A stretch of DNA of 15,221 bases from an uncultured Clostridia bacterium (GTDB taxonomy: Bacteria; Bacillota; Clostridia; Lachnospirales; Bianqueaceae). Position 1 is the first letter of the stretch. Every line of letters begins with the position of its first letter. Below the pieces are notes generated by a model. The model saw nothing but the letters and a program-made list of their open reading frames with translations, searched no databases and had not been told where the DNA came from. The stretch covers positions 1 to 15,221 of the forward strand of contig CANOUM010000022.1 of the NCBI GenBank assembly GCA_947570515.1. Reading direction: 5' to 3'. Shown here in pieces: positions 6,924 through 13,801 of this stretch. Position numbers and translations under genes: made by a program.

Positions 6924-7532
6924 TTACTGCGGATCCTCCGGATCGAAAAGAGAGAGCTGGCCATCAGCTTCTTCCGGCTCTGCCGGTGATGCCTCTTCTG
7001 CCTTTATGTTCACGTCAGGCTGCTTTTTAAGTACGCCCTGCTGCAGCTCATACCTTAATTTTTTCCCGGCCTTGCGATGATAGGTCTGCCAACGATCCCA
7101 CTCCTCATCTTCGCCTTCCTCTTCTTCCTCCCATTCTACGATGGGATAGTCCTCTTCCGGTCTGAATTTCTTATCCAAAACTCCCTGAATATAAGTGGCT
7201 GCTTTGAGCGATATCATAGCCAGAACGGTGCTGATCGGATTGAGCCACGGGAGAATGGCGGAGGCGGCCAGTACGGCTGCCGACAAAAAATAGCGCAAAA
7301 TATATTGAGCCTTCGCGTAGCGGGAGGCTCTTTTGGCATCCATTTGGACGGACTTTTCTATGGAACTTTGCATCATGCGAAGCCGGAGGAGCGTAAACCC
7401 GCCTCCTAAAAGGCAGCCTAATCCCCATGATAAGGGATCTGCAAAAAATGCCCCTGCTGCAAAAATCAGCAAGCAGATCGCTGCGATTTTCCAGGCCAAT
7501 TGCCAAAACAGAGAAAACGTATCATCGAACAT
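6924..7532 (-). CDS. ATP synthase subunit I family membrane protein with long acidic tail
   Basis: I assign this to the ATP synthase subunit I (AtpI/UncI-like) family. The grounds are its position between atpZ and atpB and its N-terminal half: four hydrophobic segments, including IAAICLLIFAAGAFFADPLS, a Gly-rich GLGCLLGGGFTLLRLRMM, and two more before residue 120. Family members have been linked to c-ring assembly and to Mg2+/Ca2+ handling. The last 80 or so residues are unusual: a soluble, very acidic stretch (VEWEEEEEGEDEEWDRW), then a charged tail ending GQLSLFDPEDPQ. Typical members are about 120-130 aa, against 202 here. I chose the ATG at 7532 because AAGGAG lies about 9 bases upstream. 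A GTG at 7559 (211 aa) with a weaker GAGG site is the alternative. It overlaps the end of atpZ. Confidence 0.8.
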   Translation of the reverse strand: MFDDTFSLFWQLAWKIAAICLLIFAAGAFFADPLSWGLGCLLGGGFTLLRLRMMQSSIEKSVQMDAKRASRYAKAQYILRYFLSAAVLAASAILPWLNPISTVLAMISLKAATYIQGVLDKKFRPEEDYPIVEWEEEEEGEDEEWDRWQTYHRKAGKKLRYELQQGVLKKQPDVNIKAEEASPAEPEEADGQLSLFDPEDPQ

Positions 7533-7794
7533 GATTTTGATCTCCTTCATCAAATCCACGGCGCTGTTCCTCTTTTTGACTCATCCGCACCTGTGCAATG
7601 GACCACATATATAGATTCCTGAGACCGCCGGCGATACCAAGTAAGATGAAAATAACAATCAGAATACCACCGGTGTCCCATTTGCTTTCCAGCCATTTCC
7701 CCAGCAAAGTACATAATACAACCGGAATCAGAATCAGATAGCTGAGCTGTAAAAAAGAAGCGAGTCCCTTCCAGACTCTTCTGTCTTGTCCCAC
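7522..7794 (-). CDS. atpZ: AtpZ-type small membrane protein, first gene of the atp operon
   Basis: This 90-aa protein has two membrane helices, LSYLILIPVVLCTLLGKWL and GILIVIFILLGIAGGLRNLY. They are joined by a short ESKWDTG loop and followed by a charged tail. This matches the AtpZ / 'F0F1-ATPase subunit gene 1' family, in which the G-x-x-x-G-x-x-x-L-Y end of helix 2 is characteristic. In Bacillus, AtpZ together with AtpI has been tied to Mg2+ or Ca2+ transport and to Fo assembly. The start is GTG at 7794, with AGGAGG 5 bases upstream. An ATG four bases earlier is in another frame and gives an 82-codon nonsense product. It is the first gene after the atp promoter, and its end overlaps the subunit I gene. 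Confidence 0.8.
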   Translation of the reverse strand: MGQDRRVWKGLASFLQLSYLILIPVVLCTLLGKWLESKWDTGGILIVIFILLGIAGGLRNLYMWSIAQVRMSQKEEQRRGFDEGDQNHVR

Positions 7795-7845
7795 GCATAC
7801 CTCCTAACAAGACACCTTCGCCTTCGTATATATTCTACAGAATTT

Positions 7846-7874
7846 ATTTTAGCATAACTCGCTTTCTTATGCAA
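7846..7874 (-). promoter_or_regulatory. Probable promoter of the atp operon
   Basis: On the minus strand, TTGCAT (7869-7874) and TAAAAT (7846-7851) are 17 bases apart, and the -10 is extended (TGC before TAAAAT). It lies about 50 bases before the atpZ start codon. The -35 is only partly consensus, but the extended -10 compensates. I saw no convincing terminator between feoB and this site, so some read-through from feoAB is possible. Confidence 0.6.
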
Positions 7875-7923
7875 CACTTCCACTTAAAACTCTTTGACAA
7901 CCTTATGACAAATCCTAGCTTTC

Positions 7924-9942
7924 TCATAAAGGCAGCAGAACGCCGGCTACAAAATACACCAGAAGCGCTGCCAGATAGGCGGCTGCCGTCTGATAAACCG
8001 CATTTCCGATCGCTCCCCTCCATGATCCCATCTCTCGCTTAGAAGCAGCAAAAGCGGCCACACAAGGCATATACAAAATAGTAAACGTCAAAAACGAAAG
8101 CGAGCTCGCCGTTGTAAACATCTCTGACAAAATGACCGAAAGCTGAGCGTCCGTAGCTGCTCCTGTCAACACCGACATTGTACTCACCACAGATTCCTTC
8201 GCCGTAAAGCCTGTGATAATCGCTGTTGCTGCGCGCCAGTCACTAAATCCAATCGGCTTGAAAATGGGCGCAATAAAGCTGCCAACAGAGGCCAGAATAC
8301 TGCCTGCCCCATCCTCCACATACTGCAAAGACCAGTTGAAACTCTGCAGCAGCCAAATCACAATTGATGCCACAAAAATGATAGTAAAGGCTTTACGCAA
8401 AAAGTCCTTCGCCTTCTGCCACATATGCAGCATGACGCTTCTCGGACTCGGGAAACGATAGGCCGGCAGCTCCATCACAAAAGGTACTGAATCCCCTTTA
8501 TAAACCGTATTTTTCAGCAGCAGTCCGGAAAGCACCATCACCAGAATACCCAGCACATACATGCCGATCATCACCAGCGCCGCTGCATGCGGAAAAAAAG
8601 CTGCTGTAATCATGCCATAGATGGGCAGCTTAGCACTGCATGACATAAATGGCGTCAATAAAATCGTCATCTTTCTATCACGATCACTTGAAAGCGTCCG
8701 TGTCGCCATAATGGCCGGCACGCTGCATCCGAAGCCAATCAGCATGGGCACAAAAGAGCGTCCGGAAAGTCCAATTTTGCGCAACAGCTTATCCATGACA
8801 AATGCCACCCTGGCCATATAGCCGCTGTCCTCCAAAAGTGAAAGAAAGAAAAACAACAGCACAATAATGGGCAGGAAGGAAAGTACACTTCCAACGCCGG
8901 CAAAGATTCCGTTCACAATCAGCGACTGCAGCCATGGCTGCACCTGCAGCGAAACAAGGCCTTTCTCTACTACATCCGTAAGCGCATCAATTCCCATTCC
9001 AAGCCAGTCCTGCAGCGGCGCCCCCAAGAGATCAAAGGTAAGCCAAAAAATCAGCAGCATAACACCCAGAAAAATCGGAATACCCAAAATCTTATGCGTC
9101 AGCAGACGATCCATTTTTTCCGACCGTACCTGCTCTTTTGTATCGCCCTGTTTCAACACACACATCTGACAGACAGATTCAATATAGCTATAGCGCATAT
9201 CTGCAAGTGCTGCTTCCCGATCCGTCCCCAGTTTCTCTTCCATGTTCTGCACGACATGATCCACGATATGCTTTTCATTTTCCGTCAGCCCCAAAAGCGT
9301 AATCGTAGGCGTATCTCCTTCGATCATTTTCGTAGCGGCATAGCGACGTGGCAGTCCCTTTTCCATCGCTTTCTCTTCAATAATATGGGCAATCGAATGG
9401 ACGGCCACATGGACCTCTCCATGGCAAAAATCCATTTTTTGCGGCTTTTGATGATTTTTAGCCACCTCCAGCGCCTGATGTACCAGCTCTGAGACCCCTT
9501 CATTTTTCACGGCAGAAATCGGAATAACCGGTACGCCAAGCTGCTCTGCCAGCTGCTTTACCTTAATATTATTACCGCTGGCTCTGACCTCATCCATCAT
9601 ATTCAGCGCGATCACCATCGGCACCTCCAGCTCCATCAGCTGCAGGCTTAGATACAAATTACGCTCAATATTGGTAGCATCAACGATATTGATAATCACA
9701 TCCGGATGCTGCTGAATAATAAAATCGCGTGTTACTACCTCCTCCGAGGTATAAGGTGACAGTGAATATATTCCCGGAAGATCAACCACATACGCATCTT
9801 TATGATTTCGCAGCTGTCCTTCCTTTTTCTCTACCGTAACCCCTGGAAAATTTCCTACATGCTGATTACTGCCTGTCAAACAGTTAAACAGTGTCGTCTT
9901 TCCGCAGTTCTGATTTCCTGCCAGCGCAAACAAATAACTCAT
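7924..9942 (-). CDS. feoB: Ferrous iron transport protein B
   Basis: FeoB is the GTPase-gated inner-membrane importer for Fe2+. The 672-aa protein is full length for the clostridial type. The N-terminal G domain shows G1 GNQNCGKT at 9-16, the G2 region NFPGVTVEKKEG at 31-42, G3 DLPG at 54-57, G4 NMMD at 114-117, and G5 around ISAVKNEG. A helical linker runs to about residue 280. The membrane part has the two inward Gate motifs: GYMARVAFVMDKLL with FGCSVPAIMATRTL, and TGFTAKESVVSTMSVL. It overlaps feoA by ATGA, with GGAGGG 14 bases upstream. The C-terminus ends in a membrane helix without a Cys-rich tail, and no feoC gene follows. Confidence 0.97.
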   Translation of the reverse strand: MSYLFALAGNQNCGKTTLFNCLTGSNQHVGNFPGVTVEKKEGQLRNHKDAYVVDLPGIYSLSPYTSEEVVTRDFIIQQHPDVIINIVDATNIERNLYLSLQLMELEVPMVIALNMMDEVRASGNNIKVKQLAEQLGVPVIPISAVKNEGVSELVHQALEVAKNHQKPQKMDFCHGEVHVAVHSIAHIIEEKAMEKGLPRRYAATKMIEGDTPTITLLGLTENEKHIVDHVVQNMEEKLGTDREAALADMRYSYIESVCQMCVLKQGDTKEQVRSEKMDRLLTHKILGIPIFLGVMLLIFWLTFDLLGAPLQDWLGMGIDALTDVVEKGLVSLQVQPWLQSLIVNGIFAGVGSVLSFLPIIVLLFFFLSLLEDSGYMARVAFVMDKLLRKIGLSGRSFVPMLIGFGCSVPAIMATRTLSSDRDRKMTILLTPFMSCSAKLPIYGMITAAFFPHAAALVMIGMYVLGILVMVLSGLLLKNTVYKGDSVPFVMELPAYRFPSPRSVMLHMWQKAKDFLRKAFTIIFVASIVIWLLQSFNWSLQYVEDGAGSILASVGSFIAPIFKPIGFSDWRAATAIITGFTAKESVVSTMSVLTGAATDAQLSVILSEMFTTASSLSFLTFTILYMPCVAAFAASKREMGSWRGAIGNAVYQTAAAYLAALLVYFVAGVLLPL

Positions 9943-10175
9943 AGATTAGAAGCACCCTCCTTCAGCGTGATTTTCGCAGCATCTTCTTTACGAATGCTGA
10001 GCAAATACCCCCGCAGGGAAAGTTCAATCGGATCGCCCATCGGCGCCATCTTCTTAACTGCGACCGTCGTTCCCGGCGTCAGTCCCATATCCAGCAACCG
10101 GCGCCGCAATGCGCCTTCACCGCCCACAGCAGCAATCATCCCGGATTCACCTGGTTTTAATGTATCTAATGTCAT
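9939..10175 (-). CDS. feoA: Ferrous iron transport protein A
   Basis: FeoA is a small cytosolic SH3-like protein required for FeoB activity. The 78-aa product begins MTLDTLKPGESGMIAAVGG and contains LRRRLLDMGLTPGTTV, the family's conserved 'RLxxMGLxPG' turn, followed by the strand region DPIELSLRGYLLSIRKEDA. The start is the ATG at 10175 with AGGAGG 5 bases upstream. The ATG just before it (10178) is only 2 bases from the site, and a GTG at 10211 would add a non-conserved extension that includes the ribosome binding site. The gene is translationally coupled to feoB by a 4-base ATGA overlap and is the first gene behind a consensus promoter. Confidence 0.95.
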   Translation of the reverse strand: MTLDTLKPGESGMIAAVGGEGALRRRLLDMGLTPGTTVAVKKMAPMGDPIELSLRGYLLSIRKEDAAKITLKEGASNL

Positions 10176-10212
10176 CATATCCTCCTGCTCTATACTATGT
10201 AAATTTCCCACC

Positions 10213-10230
10213 AGTTAACATATACTAACT
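10213..10230 (-). promoter_or_regulatory. Imperfect palindrome, candidate operator of feoAB
   Basis: AGTTAACATATACTAACT is an 18-base inverted repeat in which 14 of 18 positions are symmetric. It starts 7 bases after the -10 box of the feo promoter, about where RNA polymerase begins, a good place for a repressor. It loosely recalls metal-repressor (DtxR-like) boxes and does not look like a Fur box. The regulator is not known from this window. Confidence 0.45.
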
Positions 10231-10237
10231 AAAAAAG

Positions 10238-10266
10238 ATTTTATGACCTATATCCTCTTTTGTCAA
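10238..10266 (-). promoter_or_regulatory. Promoter of feoAB
   Basis: On the minus strand a perfect TTGACA (10261-10266) and TAAAAT (10238-10243) are exactly 17 bases apart. They lie about 60 bases before the feoA start. This is a strong sigma-A type promoter, as expected for a gene pair under repressor control. Confidence 0.8.
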
Positions 10267-10301
10267 GAAATAATTCGTAATGGATTGACACTTAAATAAC
10301 G

Positions 10302-10330
10302 AAAAGACACTTCTTTTCGAAGTGTCTTTT
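10302..10330 (-). terminator. Intrinsic terminator after the mrp-type gene
   Basis: AAAAGACACTTC / GAAGTGTCTTTT form a perfect 12-bp stem with a 5-base loop. The ascending arm and flanks give short T-runs in both directions. It lies 27 bases past the stop codon of the mrp-type gene and before the feo promoter, so it separates the two units. Confidence 0.8.
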
Positions 10331-10357
10331 GTTTCATCGTTCTTTAAAAATCCATAT

Positions 10358-11203
10358 TTATTCTTTCTCAGGTATTTGCTTTACAGCTTCTATTACCTCA
10401 TTGAGCCAATCACCGTTTAGTGTTTCCACGGCGCCGCGATCCACAGCCTCCGCAATTTTAGGATCAATCGGCAAACGTCCAAGCACTTTTAGACCGTTTC
10501 TCTGCGCAATATCCTCCACGTGGCTCTCGCCAAATACAGAGATCTTCTTGCCGCAGTCAGGACACTCCAGATAGCTCATATTTTCCACAATACCGATAAT
10601 CGGCACATTCATCATCGCTGCCATTTTCACAGCCTTCGTCACGATCATAGAAACCAGATCCTGCGGAGATGTAACGATCACAATCCCATCAATAGGCAGA
10701 GACTGAAAGACCGTCAGCGGTACATCACCGGTTCCCGGCGGCATATCCACCACTAAACAATCGATATCCTCCCAGACAACGTCTGTCCAAAACTGTTTTA
10801 CCGTACCCGCAATCACAGGACCACGCCAGATCACCGGATCGGTTTCTCCGTTCAGGAGCAGGTTAATGCTCATAACATCCACGCCGCCCTGACTCTTAAC
10901 CGGAATCAGACCATCATCATTGGCTGTTGCTCTGCTGCGGATTCCAAAAGCCCTCGGAATCGACGGACCTGTGATATCGGCATCCATAATGCCTGTATGC
11001 ACACCCTGCTTTTGCAGACCGCTCGCCAAAAGGCTGGCAACCAGCGACTTACCCACACCGCCTTTACCGCTGACAACACCGATCACCTTTTTAACATGGC
11101 TTTTCGGATTCGGCGCTTCTAAAAAGCTCTTGGGATCACGTGACTCACAGTTGGCGCTGCAACTGGAACAATCATGATTGCAATTTTCGATCGCTTCACT
11201 CAT
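10358..11203 (-). CDS. Mrp/NBP35-type Fe-S cluster carrier ATPase
   Basis: This 281-aa protein belongs to the Mrp/ApbC/NBP35 family of ParA-like ATPases that carry and transfer Fe-S clusters in the cytosol. It has the deviant Walker A GKGGVGKS at 46-53, DADITGPSIPR at 74-84, and DMPPGTGDVP at 153-162, all typical. The paired cysteines CPDC at 214-217 form the cluster site shared across the family. The N-terminus carries an extra cluster CNHDCSSCSANC (Cys 8, 12, 15, 19), recalling the N-terminal ferredoxin-like site of NBP35 but with different spacing. The start is the ATG at 11203, with AGGAG 8 bases upstream; the GTG at 11212 overlaps that site. It is monocistronic, with its own promoter and terminator. 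Confidence 0.9.
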   Translation of the reverse strand: MSEAIENCNHDCSSCSANCESRDPKSFLEAPNPKSHVKKVIGVVSGKGGVGKSLVASLLASGLQKQGVHTGIMDADITGPSIPRAFGIRSRATANDDGLIPVKSQGGVDVMSINLLLNGETDPVIWRGPVIAGTVKQFWTDVVWEDIDCLVVDMPPGTGDVPLTVFQSLPIDGIVIVTSPQDLVSMIVTKAVKMAAMMNVPIIGIVENMSYLECPDCGKKISVFGESHVEDIAQRNGLKVLGRLPIDPKIAEAVDRGAVETLNGDWLNEVIEAVKQIPEKE

Positions 11204-11280
11204 TTGATACACTCCTATCGTTTTATTATTATGCTGTAACTCTTATCCTCTTTTTATGCAGGCTTTTTATAGCCGAATTG

Positions 11281-11309
11281 ATTATAGTCCTTTTTTCCTT
11301 TTTTGTCCA
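11281..11309 (-). promoter_or_regulatory. Promoter of the mrp-type gene
   Basis: On the minus strand TGGACA (11304-11309) and a perfect TATAAT (11281-11286) are 17 bases apart, with an A/G-rich spacer. The start codon of the mrp-type gene is about 78 bases further on, after a leader in which I see no clear structure. Confidence 0.75.
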
Positions 11310-11329
11310 GTCCTTGTACATATACAAAT

Positions 11330-11358
11330 AAAGCCTCTGTATATTATACAGAGGCTTT
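11330..11358 (-). terminator. Terminator of the tRNA-Glu/tRNA-Cys unit
   Basis: AAAGCCTCTGTAT / ATACAGAGGCTTT form a perfect 13-bp stem with a 3-base loop. It lies four bases past the 3' end of tRNA-Cys on the minus strand. The T-run after it is short (CTTTATTTG), but its position fits a terminator. Confidence 0.75.
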
Positions 11359-11362
11359 AGAG

Positions 11363-11433
11363 AGGTGCCACCCAGATTTGAACTGGGGATAGAGGTGTTG
11401 CAGACCTTTGCCTTACCACTTGGCTATGGCACC
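11363..11433 (-). tRNA. tRNA-Cys (anticodon GCA)
   Basis: The minus strand folds as a tRNA of 71 nt. The acceptor stem is GGTGCCA / TGGCACC with T as discriminator. The D-arm is GCC...GGC, the anticodon loop CTGCAAC gives GCA, and the T-arm CCCAG-TTCAAAT-CTGGG is regular. The 3' CCA is not encoded. Only three bases separate it from tRNA-Glu upstream, so the two are cut from one precursor. Confidence 0.93.
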
Positions 11434-11436
11434 AGA

Positions 11437-11508
11437 TGACCCGTGGGAGAATCGAACTCCCGTTACCGCCGTGAAAGGGCGATGTCTTAACCGCTTGACC
11501 AACGGGCC
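11437..11508 (-). tRNA. tRNA-Glu (anticodon TTC)
   Basis: The minus strand folds as a 72-nt tRNA. The acceptor stem is GGCCCGT / ACGGGTC with one G-U pair and A as discriminator. The anticodon stem-loop CGCC-CTTTCAC-GGCG reads TTC, and the T-arm is GGGAG-TTCGATT-CTCCC. CCA is not encoded. It is the first gene of the pair, 27 bases after its promoter's -10 box. Confidence 0.95.
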
Positions 11509-11535
11509 GCAAACGCTTCTAACGAAGCGGATTTT

Positions 11536-11565
11536 AGTATATCATATGCCCCATTCCACTGTCAA
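11536..11565 (-). promoter_or_regulatory. Promoter of the tRNA pair
   Basis: On the minus strand a perfect TTGACA (11560-11565) and TATACT (11536-11541) are 18 bases apart, upstream of tRNA-Glu. It points away from the pepT promoter, so this is a divergent promoter region. Confidence 0.8.
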
Positions 11566-11603
11566 GTGCTAATTCCAAAAAATTTGCTTTCTCTCTTCTC
11601 AAG

Positions 11604-11632
11604 TAGACAACCCACCCGGTTTGTGATAGTAT
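11604..11632 (+). promoter_or_regulatory. Probable promoter of pepT
   Basis: TAGACA (11604-11609) and TAGTAT (11627-11632) are 17 bases apart, with an extended -10 (TGA before TAGTAT). A perfect palindrome overlaps the -10 box, and the start codon lies 35 bases further on. Confidence 0.6.
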
Positions 11633-11641
11633 ACCGGTATA
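11630..11641 (+). promoter_or_regulatory. Perfect 12-bp palindrome at the pepT promoter, candidate operator
   Basis: TATACCGGTATA is a perfect palindrome covering the end of the -10 box and the probable start of transcription. Its place suggests a repressor site. I do not recognise the regulator; it is not a CodY box. Confidence 0.4.
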
Positions 11642-11667
11642 TCAAACTACTTTCAGGAGGTTTTATC

Positions 11668-12894
11668 ATGCACGTTTCTGAACGATTTTTGCAATATGTC
11701 CGCATCGATACCACATCCGATCCGGATTCTACTACATTTCCAAGTACAGCTGACAAACAGCTGCCCTTTGCCGATTCGCTCGTCGAAGAGATGAAAGCCA
11801 TCGGTATCACGGATGCCTGCCGCGATGAATATGGCTATGTCATGGGCACCATTCCTTCCACAATCAAAGATTACACCGGCCCTATTCTGGGTTTTGTGGC
11901 TCATATGGACACATCCTGCGATGCTCCCGGCGCAAATATCCAGCCCCGTATCATCGAAACCTATGACGGCAGCGATATCATCCTAAATTCCGAAAAGAAC
12001 ATCATCATGCGTACATCTGAATTTGAAAACCTGGCCTCCTATCAAGGCAAAAGCCTTATCGTCACCGACGGCACCACTCTTTTAGGCGCTGATGATAAGG
12101 CCGGCATAGCCGAAATCATGACGGCGGCCGAATTTCTGATCCAGAATCCTCAGATCCAGCATGGTCCCATCCGGATTGGTTTTACTCCGGACGAAGAAGT
12201 AGGTCAGGGCGTTGCCCATTTTGACGTTCAAAAATTCGGTGCTGATTATGCATACACCTTAGACGGCGGCACTCTGGGCGAATTGGAATATGAAAACTTT
12301 AACGCTGCTTCCGCTGTGGTTGAGATTACCGGTCTCAGTATTCATCCCGGCTCTGCCAAAAATAAAATGGTAAATGCAGCACTGATCGGCATGGAATTTC
12401 AAAGTATGCTCCCCACCTTTGAAAGACCGGAATATACCGAAAACCGAGAAGGCTTTACCCATCTGATTGGTATAAATGGCACAGTGGAACATACCACACT
12501 CAAATACATCATCCGTGATCATGATACTGTATTATATGAAAAGAAAAAGGCTTTCATGCAAAGCATTGCGGATTTTCTCAATCACAAATACGGCGAGGGT
12601 ACAATTTGCCTCACCATTAAAGATTCGTACTTCAATATGAAAAAGCAGATTGAGCCGCATATGTTTTTAATCGATCATGTTGTCAAGGTATATGAAGAGC
12701 TGGATATTCAGCCCCATATCGTACCCATCCGCGGCGGCACCGACGGCGCTCGCCTCTCCTTTATGGGACTTCCCTGCCCCAATCTGGGTACCGGCAGCCA
12801 GAACTGCCATGGCCATTTTGAATTTGCCTGCATTCAGGATATGCAAACCAGCGTTCAGGTAATCATAAAATTAGCCGAGCTTTTTGCTAAGTAA
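11668..12894 (+). CDS. pepT: Peptidase T (tripeptide aminopeptidase)
   Basis: PepT is a cytosolic di-zinc M20 peptidase that removes the N-terminal residue from tripeptides. The 408-aa length matches the family closely. Metal ligands and catalytic residues are visible: His79 and Asp81 in GFVAHMDTS, Asp142 in LLGADDKAG, Glu176/Glu177 in TPDEEVGQG, Asp199 in YTLDGGTLGELEYENF, and a C-terminal His in NCHGHFEF at about 381. The dimerisation domain between them has the typical SIHPGSAKNKMVNA. The ATG at 11668 is chosen because AGGAGG lies 7 bases upstream; the frame is open for 34 more codons upstream but without a start signal and across the promoter. It is the only plus-strand gene in the window and is convergent with the methyltransferase gene. 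Confidence 0.97.
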   Translation: MHVSERFLQYVRIDTTSDPDSTTFPSTADKQLPFADSLVEEMKAIGITDACRDEYGYVMGTIPSTIKDYTGPILGFVAHMDTSCDAPGANIQPRIIETYDGSDIILNSEKNIIMRTSEFENLASYQGKSLIVTDGTTLLGADDKAGIAEIMTAAEFLIQNPQIQHGPIRIGFTPDEEVGQGVAHFDVQKFGADYAYTLDGGTLGELEYENFNAASAVVEITGLSIHPGSAKNKMVNAALIGMEFQSMLPTFERPEYTENREGFTHLIGINGTVEHTTLKYIIRDHDTVLYEKKKAFMQSIADFLNHKYGEGTICLTIKDSYFNMKKQIEPHMFLIDHVVKVYEELDIQPHIVPIRGGTDGARLSFMGLPCPNLGTGSQNCHGHFEFACIQDMQTSVQVIIKLAELFAK

Positions 12895-12922
12895 ATTTCT
12901 TTCATTAATCAATAAAAAATTG

Positions 12923-12952
12923 AAGACCTCTTGCCTGATGGTAAGAGGTCTT
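12923..12952. terminator. Bidirectional terminator between pepT and the methyltransferase gene
   Basis: AAGACCTCTTGCC / GGTAAGAGGTCTT form a 13-bp stem with one G-U pair and a 4-base loop. It sits between the two convergent stop codons. On the minus strand it is followed by CAATTTTTT and on the plus strand by TTTGCTGT, so it works best for the minus-strand gene. Confidence 0.8.
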
Positions 12953-12975
12953 TGCTGTATGCATTGCATTTCTGC

Positions 12976-13788
12976 TTACTGCAGCCTCTGACGCACCGTT
13001 TCATACATCAAAATCCCGGCGGCCATAGCGGCATTAAGTGATTCCGCCCTGCCCAGCATCGGAATTTTGACTAATGCATCTGCCTGCTTTGCCGCTTGTT
13101 CTGACAGTCCGGCTCCTTCGTTTCCGATCATAATCGCTACTGGTCCCGTCAGATCCTGTTCAAAATGATAACTGCTTCCTTTCAAATGAGCCGCCAGAAT
13201 TTTCACCTGATGCGCATGTAGCAGCGCTGCCGCTTCCGTGACTGTCTCTACTGCGCAGATCGGTATATGCAGAAGCGATCCCATTGCCGCACGCACAACC
13301 TTCGCATTATACACATCCACCGTCCCTTTTGTATATAAAACTCCGGCAGCTCCTGCGCTGTCGGCCGTTCGTAAAATAGTCCCTACATTTCCCGGATCCT
13401 GCAGGTTTTCTAACACTATATAAAAAGGATCCGATTCTGTCCTTTTGAATAAATCCTCCGGTTTAAAACTCTTTCTTTTCACAAGAGCCAGGACTCCCTG
13501 CGGAGACTGCGTATCCGCAAGCCCCAGCAATAACGCTGGCGAAAGTGCATATACCATGCTGTTTTCCGGGAGCATTTTCTCCAAAAAATCAGAAAACTCA
13601 TCTTGGAGTCTATCCTCAGAAACCCATACACTCTCTATCTGCCATTCTGGTGCCAATAAAAGCTCCTCTACCGCTCGTACCCCTTCTACAAGAAATACAT
13701 TCGCTTTCTTAGCCTCCCTGTGATTTTGATACCGCAGGATCTGTTTATACATGCTGTTTTGCGCGCTTACAATTTGTCTTATCTTCAT
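12976..13788 (-). CDS. SpoU/TrmH-family RNA 2'-O-methyltransferase
   Basis: This 270-aa protein is an SPOUT-class enzyme that methylates a ribose 2'-OH in rRNA or tRNA using S-adenosylmethionine. An N-terminal substrate-binding domain (about 1-105) holds FLVEGVRAVEELL, typical of the RlmB/TsnR-like subgroup. The catalytic knot domain follows with motif 1 LQDPGNVGTILRTADS at about 129-144, motif 2 IGNEGAGLS at 221-229 and motif 3 IPMLGRAESLNAAMAAG at 242-258. All three are intact. The exact RNA target cannot be told from the sequence. The ATG at 13788 has no clear ribosome binding site: only 13 A/T-rich bases separate it from the rpsR terminator. Met13 also lacks a site. An rRNA target (RlmB/YsgA-like) is my best guess. 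Confidence 0.9.
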   Translation of the reverse strand: MKIRQIVSAQNSMYKQILRYQNHREAKKANVFLVEGVRAVEELLLAPEWQIESVWVSEDRLQDEFSDFLEKMLPENSMVYALSPALLLGLADTQSPQGVLALVKRKSFKPEDLFKRTESDPFYIVLENLQDPGNVGTILRTADSAGAAGVLYTKGTVDVYNAKVVRAAMGSLLHIPICAVETVTEAAALLHAHQVKILAAHLKGSSYHFEQDLTGPVAIMIGNEGAGLSEQAAKQADALVKIPMLGRAESLNAAMAAGILMYETVRQRLQ

Positions 13789-13801
13789 CTTGTATATTAA
13801 A

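Noticed and set aside
7550..7810. Alternative frame starting at an ATG next to the atpZ start
   Set aside because: The ATG at 7798 is near the same ribosome binding site, but the product lacks the two membrane helices and family pattern. The GTG frame at 7794 is clearly atpZ.
7901..7932. Imperfect hairpin over the feoB stop codon (CCTTATGA / TCATAAAGG)
   Set aside because: The stem is bulged, has a mismatch and no T-run follows on the minus strand. I do not call it a terminator, so feoB to atp read-through stays open.
11514..11529. Small hairpin CGCTTC-TAAC-GAAGCG upstream of tRNA-Glu
   Set aside because: Only 6 bp, in the short 5' leader of the tRNA precursor; could be chance. No function can be supported.
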